A DNA stretch of 64,000 nucleotides from Schistosoma haematobium (lineage: Eukaryota; Platyhelminthes; Trematoda; Strigeidida; Schistosomatidae): NCBI RefSeq assembly GCF_000699445.3, contig NC_067201.1, forward strand, positions 17,043,501-17,107,500. The letters run 5' to 3'. The stretch's first letter is position 1, and each line of letters opens with the position of its first letter. Position numbers and translations under genes: made by a program. Shown here piece by piece: positions 57,773 through 64,000 of this stretch. The notes beneath the pieces were generated by a model. It worked only from the letters and a program-made list of their open reading frames with translations, was not told the origin of the DNA and searched no databases.

Positions 57773-59655
57773 TGCTTGGTTTTTGATAATACTATTCATT
57801 ATATGTGAGTGAAATATTTTAGAAGTCGTTTGATTTAGTTCTAGATTATTTTCATTATCGACTGATAGTGATTAATAATGAACTTAAAAGTAATGTAAAC
57901 TAGACATCTAATTACTTCTTGTTTGGGACTCATCAATAACGTAAAACATTAAGTGTCATGAATATTCTGTTGGTATTCTTTGGACTGAAGTATGATACTT
58001 TATATTTTTTACATCAGTAAATTATTTTTTACAGCACTACTGTCGTTTATAACGCTGCTAAGCGAATCTACGTATGACCAACAAACTCAGTCAAGTCAAT
58101 GAATTGTAAATTTTTATTATACTGAGCATTAAAAAAATGATTTGTTAATATTGTCCATCAGCTAAAATGATCTAATCTTTTTGTTTGTTTAAACTAACTT
58201 ATTTAATTGATATCATTTGAAATGCTAATCTCTGAAGGTTCATAATCCCTTACAGATCCACCTAATCTATGAATTTTGAAGTTTTACTTACATCTTTTCT
58301 GGTATATTGTAGTAAGATTATTCCGATAAAAAAAATTACAAGCTAAAACACGAATATGTAAATTAGATTCTTACTTTATTTCACACTGATATAAATGAGT
58401 TTATGCATATTTAAAAAGTAATCATCAATTGGCATGCTGTCATTATTATTACATTAAACAGATTAAAATTCACCAATGTGGATAATGTTTCCGAATTGAT
58501 TTACCTAACTGGTTACATCATTTCATGTTGAAGTATTAAGTGGAACTAATCAAACAGATAAATCTGATAGATTGCTCTATGAAGTAATTAAAACATTCAG
58601 TCAGGTAGCTAAAAGATCAGGTCTCTGAGTGCGGAACTGATTTATGTGGACATAAATTTCTAATTAAGAATGATATTTCCAAGATTTTTGGATAAAATGG
58701 GTAGGAGTTAACTAAAAATCAGTATAACTACTGGGTTGGGCTTCATATCCAAGTTACTGATAATATTAAAGCAACAATGAGATCGATTATTACGTTACCA
58801 AACATCATAAAATTATATCAAGAATACTTCAGCCATTATTAACACGTAAAACTGAAAAACAAAATACCAGTAAACCTATGTAATAATGTAGTTGTTTTGT
58901 ACAAGTTGTCATACCGATATCTGTAGCATGCCGGCCTCTAGCTACATTATTAAAGTGCTTCTATAATCGTTGGTTTTTACAGAAAACTTTGTGAGCTAGT
59001 CTAGACTAACACATACTAAAAATCTAATCATGACAGGCTAGTGAGTCAGTTTTTGGAAATATACATTCTAAACTGCAACTGTTCGCTTTCAGAACTTCAA
59101 CAGGATACAATCTTACTGAATTTCTTAGTAACAAATTATTTAAATATTCTCATTCAGTGAGATGAGTTCAACAGTTGTCCACTAACTCATAGTTCAATAC
59201 ACTCTACTTAACCACCAACCCATCTATTCATCAACTAACTTTATTTGTTATGCTCACATGTGACGTTCGAGGCTGATACGTTAACCCAATATCATTGCCC
59301 CTTCCCACCAATATCTACCATTAGTCAATAACACCAGATAACTCATACTGAAAATTTTTCTTAGGACTTTTTTAAGTCGTTAGAAATAATTTGTAATGAT
59401 TCGTAACGATGGTCAAACATTTGATTCATTGTGTGGCTATTCTAAATAGATTTTATCATAATTATAATATCATTTTACTTTGATTATATTTTACTGTAAA
59501 TTTGATGTTTCATTGTTGATGAAACATTCGAAATAATAATCCTAATGATATATTGATATATATGTACATAATATGAAATTAAAGAATTACTAAATAAGAA
59601 CTTTCGTCTAAATTTGATTGAATAGTTTCACAGTATTTGGGCGCCGAGTTGATGT
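57773..59655. other. Intergenic, nothing recognised
   Basis: About 1.9 kb of AT-rich spacer between the RTE copy and the Penelope-like element. No repeat family or coding signal is recognised. Confidence 0.6.
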
Positions 59656-59659
59656 GAGA

Positions 59660-61268
59660 CATTAAAGGGAAAGAATGTATTCGTAAAATCTCAGCGAAAG
59701 AATTTGAAGTAAATCCAACGTTTCGCCTGGTAATCTGGTTCAAGCGTTTTCAAAGAAATATAATCAAACATCAAAATTATCAAATATGAATACGTACTTG
59801 GTTCTCCGGTTCACTGTATACTGACTATGTCATTTAATCAACGTTAACAATTTTTGAAAGTAGGTATTTGCATTATTGTGTAAGAGACGTGTGTTGTGAA
59901 ACGAAAAGTGTTAAGATAGCTATTGGATCATCGGTTTCGCCAGTTGTTGCATTCGTTGGAAACTAGTGCTATGTCAATGTGTTCCTTTCCGCCGAAAATT
60001 TGGTTAAGATACGTAGACGACACTTTGTTATTATAAAATGAAATGGTCTAGACGTTTAAATAACGTGTCAACAACATTTATGACAAAATAAAGTTCTCTA
60101 AGGAGTTGGGATCTCCTGAACGGAAATTACCTGTTCTAGACTGTTTAGTTGAAGGGAAATATAATGATTTTTTAAAAATCAGTGTTTTCCTAAAGCCGAC
60201 ATATTCAAAGAAATTTCTAGAATTTAAGTCAGTGCATCCACACTCTACCAAAGTGACAGTAGCCAAAAATTTAATCACCGTAGTTCAAAAACCTATCACT
60301 GAACCAAATGATATAGAAATGAAAATGAATTTAATTATATCCACCCTAATGCTGAATAATTATCCGAAGGATTTTATTAAAAGAATAATTAAGAATGAAG
60401 AACAAAACGATATTATCAAAAAAATGGTTAAGCAAAAAGAATGGATTAACACAGCGGTGATCCCATATCGTAAACGTATTTCAGAAGAGATCGGAAGGAT
60501 TCTAAATTTACAAAATATAAGAGTATTCTTTCGAACAAACAATACTCTAAGATCAAAACTAGTACAAATCAAAGATCCAATACACAAGGAGGAGCAACAG
60601 AATTATGTTTGTTCTTACAAAGAAAGACTAACAGCCTAAGCCCTACATATATGGGCTAATCCAAACAGTATTAAAATAGGAGAGATGGAATACACCTAGC
60701 TGTCCCATGGCAAATAATAATTAATAAATAAACCTGAACTCCTTATTTCATTCTACCTACCTCGTATTAACTACAAAACAGATATTACATTCAACGGTTC
60801 AAATCAGTTACCTTATCTGAATATATTAAACAATTGACTCGAACATTAAAGCATCACAAACTTTCAATTACAAATACATCCTTCCTCTTTGAATTCATTC
60901 TTTTATCTTGTTTATTTGTCTTCATTTTATGCAAGATGTGACATTTTTGATGCATATCATATACAAAAATTATGTGTTTTCTTAATATTCACCGACCAAA
61001 GACAATATACAGTGAACACTTTTCGTTTCACAACACATGTCTCTTATACAATAATGCAAATATCTACTTTCAAAATTTGTTAACGTTGATTAAATGACAT
61101 AGTCAGTATACAGTGAACCGGAGAACCATGTACGTATTCATATTTGATAATTTTGATGTTTGATTATATTTCTTTGAAAACGCTTGAACCAGATTGCCAG
61201 GCGAAACGTTGGATTTACTTCAAATTTATTCCCTGAGATTTTACGAATACATTTTTCCTCTTTAATAA
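59660..61268 (+). mobile_element. Penelope-like element with inverted terminal repeats
   Basis: Terminal repeats of about 250 bp (about 59660-59915 and 61015-61268) are inverted copies of each other, both containing AAATCCAACGTTTCGCCTGG or its complement. Between them is a truncated RT: a palm fragment WLRYVDDTL at about 60004-60030, then an open frame to 60639 with LPVLDCLVEG, ISVFLKPTYSKKFLEF, HPHSTKVTVAKNL and RTNNTLRSKLV. These are the conserved blocks between RT and GIY-YIG in Penelope-like elements. The endonuclease domain and the RT N-terminus are missing, so the copy is dead. Inverted terminal repeats are a known form of these elements. Confidence 0.82.
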
Positions 61269-61494
61269 AGAATTGCTAATTTTATTTTTTGCTGAGATGT
61301 AGCATATTGTTGATACTCTCAGTTAAATTCAGTCTGGTCCAATGAAAACGTGTCAGATTTTATACAAATAATCAAAATAAAATATTTCAGAAGCTACTTG
61401 CTAATTGGCATAGACAGATACACTAGTGTACACGGAATGACACAGCCAGATCAATATAGGAAAGGAGTGGTGGTTTATGGAGATTACTGAGTTT

Positions 61495-61600
61495 TCTAGT
61501 TTGCATCGTGGACTGAACTTAGACCGCCATTAAGAAGCAGGCAACAGCAGACGGCTGTTTCGTCTTAGTACTGAACTCCAATATTTTCTTGTTTTTAACG
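61495..61600 (-). repeat. Degenerate SINE fragment
   Basis: The minus strand shows AGACGAAACAGCCGTCTG, a hammerhead-like 3' half, then GCTTCTTAATGGCGGTCTAA, matching the common SINE tail. The 5' core is not recognisable. Confidence 0.5.
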
Positions 61601-63143
61601 ATAGTTTAGGGTCAGTCATTTAAGAATTCAATAGGATTGTGTTTTGATGAAGTTCAACGTGAGCCGAACTATTTCTGGTATAGTTTTAATTTTCCTAGAA
61701 CGTATGGATAAGCGTTGTTCACAGAGAGAATAAGAGTGTACAAATCAGCTGAACTGTCTTCAGTGCACTGAAAATTCTAATTTTAAGTGGTTTCTGCTAT
61801 TCAACTAATAGTTGGGTATAACGGTATAGACAACACATGCTTGGATATTTTCTGGAATTGAGTTCAGTAATTAAATGTAGTGATAGCCGTAGATGATTGT
61901 GTTATGGTATTTGATTTACATCAGAAATAAATTCCTACTACGAATTTTGTACATTATTCATTTCACACTTTGAAATGATGGAGTGAGTTGGCGCAATGAT
62001 AGCTAATATCGTAACTTGGAATAAACCTAACCGATAATGAAGTTAGATTGCTTCACAGACAGTGTACTGTTGTTCAAGTGAACTGTAGGTATATTAAATG
62101 GCAACATTATGTCTATGTTTACTCATGACATAATTTAAAGTAACGGGACTTTCTTTTATCTAACTAAACGCGGACTCAAATTGTTGATTCCCATCTTGTC
62201 TAGATCATATCCATTTCCTGAAAATCGTTTTGTGATCACTTTAATTACAAACTTGAGACTTTGAACTGTCTTTTCCCAAATAACTTTAATCAACGTATGC
62301 TAACACAGTAGTTTTGTATGTAACCAGCTCAATGTAGCCTTAGTCCAGATATTGGATAAAATATGTTACAAAATGACATTTGTCTTTTACAACGAAGGAT
62401 CAGTTCGATAAGTTTCATTTAGATTCTTTCTACTAGGTAGTAGCAAGTTTTTCAGACTACTGCAACATTATGTACTCTAATGGACTCCTCTCTTAATTTA
62501 TAAGGAAAAAGTTGTGGATCCTACCAGTTTTATAACAATTCACCCGTGCTTCATCTCAGATCAAGTGTATCCTCAACTTCTTATTCGCACATATTTATAA
62601 GCCATTGTAATGGGGGTTAGGCGACCGAATTATTGATGTCTGTTTCCTACAAAGACATTAAGACGAATGTGTCAAAATTTAAAATAATTTTCACACCAAG
62701 ATTACAGCCGTGAGCCTAAACAATGTACTGTTGTCGAAGCAATCCACTTACTTCGGGATCGAAAAACAGTCTATACTCAAAGCATGCTATAGACCAAATA
62801 CGTATTTAAAGTTCCATTTCAAGTTTAGACACCCAATCATCTAGACAGACAGAGTAGCTTCAATAATTAACCAATCATAAATTGCATATGTCAGGCTGAT
62901 TGATATTTCGTGGTCTCAAGTCTCATAGTATTTTTTTCTTACTAAAAAATTAAGGTATCTTTTTTACGGGAGTAGGCAGACCGAAATTCAGACCCACAAA
63001 AGGAACGTTTAATAACTGATCAATAATGCGGGCAACCAATAAATTATCTGGGCAGATAGCTAATAAATTAGCATTGGTAATTGTTACATTATTGATTGAG
63101 CAAGCCGTTTACTGATTGGCCGATTTCATAAATGCAAAGTTAG
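61601..63143. other. Spacer upstream of second actin gene
   Basis: No repeat or gene is recognised. CCAAT-type motifs (ATTGG or CCAAT) occur near 62870, 63035 and 63114. Confidence 0.55.
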
Positions 63144-63153
63144 CCATTTATGG
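63144..63153 (+). promoter_or_regulatory. CArG box of second actin gene
   Basis: CCATTTATGG fits CC(A/T)6GG exactly and ends 55 bases before the start codon. I see no clear TATA box; TCATAAATG at 63127 is the nearest candidate. Confidence 0.6.
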
Positions 63154-63175
63154 TCATTTCATCAAACGTATTTAG

Positions 63176-64000
<825 letters not shown>

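Noticed and set aside
59700..61215. GCGAAACGTTGG in the terminal repeats of the Penelope-like element, considered as a hammerhead 3' half
   Set aside because: No CTGANGA core lies at a usable distance; the nearest candidate has both C3 and G8 changed, and stem I does not pair convincingly.

Overview
The window looks like nuclear DNA of a blood fluke (Schistosoma or a close digenean). It is AT-rich and intron-rich, and it is packed with the repeat types known from schistosomes: RTE- and CR1-like non-LTR retrotransposons, Penelope-like elements, solo LTRs, and tRNA-derived SINEs carrying hammerhead-ribozyme sequence. I cannot name the species from sequence alone.

Layout. (1) 4.2-25.8 kb, plus strand: the last nine exons of a TRPM-family cation channel. 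They run from the S6 pore-lining helix to the stop codon, and the phases of all eight introns agree, giving one continuous 965-residue C-terminal part. Bases 1-4216 are probably intron; I could not find the pore-loop exon there. The introns are littered with retroelement fragments. (2) 26-46 kb: no host gene recognised. It holds a decayed Penelope-like element, an inverted second Penelope fragment, a Sm-alpha-like hammerhead repeat, a fold-back element, a CR1-like 3' end, a dead RTE element and many SINEs. (3) 46.4-47.5 kb: a complete intronless actin gene with TATA and CArG boxes. (4) 47.6-63.1 kb: repeats again, namely a 400-bp near-perfect fold-back, a decayed CR1-like element invaded by an LTR, a gypsy-type solo LTR, a second RTE copy and a Penelope-like element bounded by its own inverted terminal repeats. 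(5) 63.2 kb to the end: the first 792 bases of a second intronless actin gene, also with a CArG box.

Main points for follow-up. Three unrelated repeat families here (a tRNA-derived SINE, a Sm-alpha-like repeat and a fold-back element) each carry a type-I hammerhead ribozyme layout with a very short self-complementary stem III. Every copy in the window is damaged, at different core positions. The two actin genes are almost identical from about codon 19 onward but diverged before that, which looks like gene conversion. The two RTE copies share the same three nonsense codons and the same frameshift, so a dead sequence seems to have been copied. All assignments rest on reading the sequence; no database search was possible.
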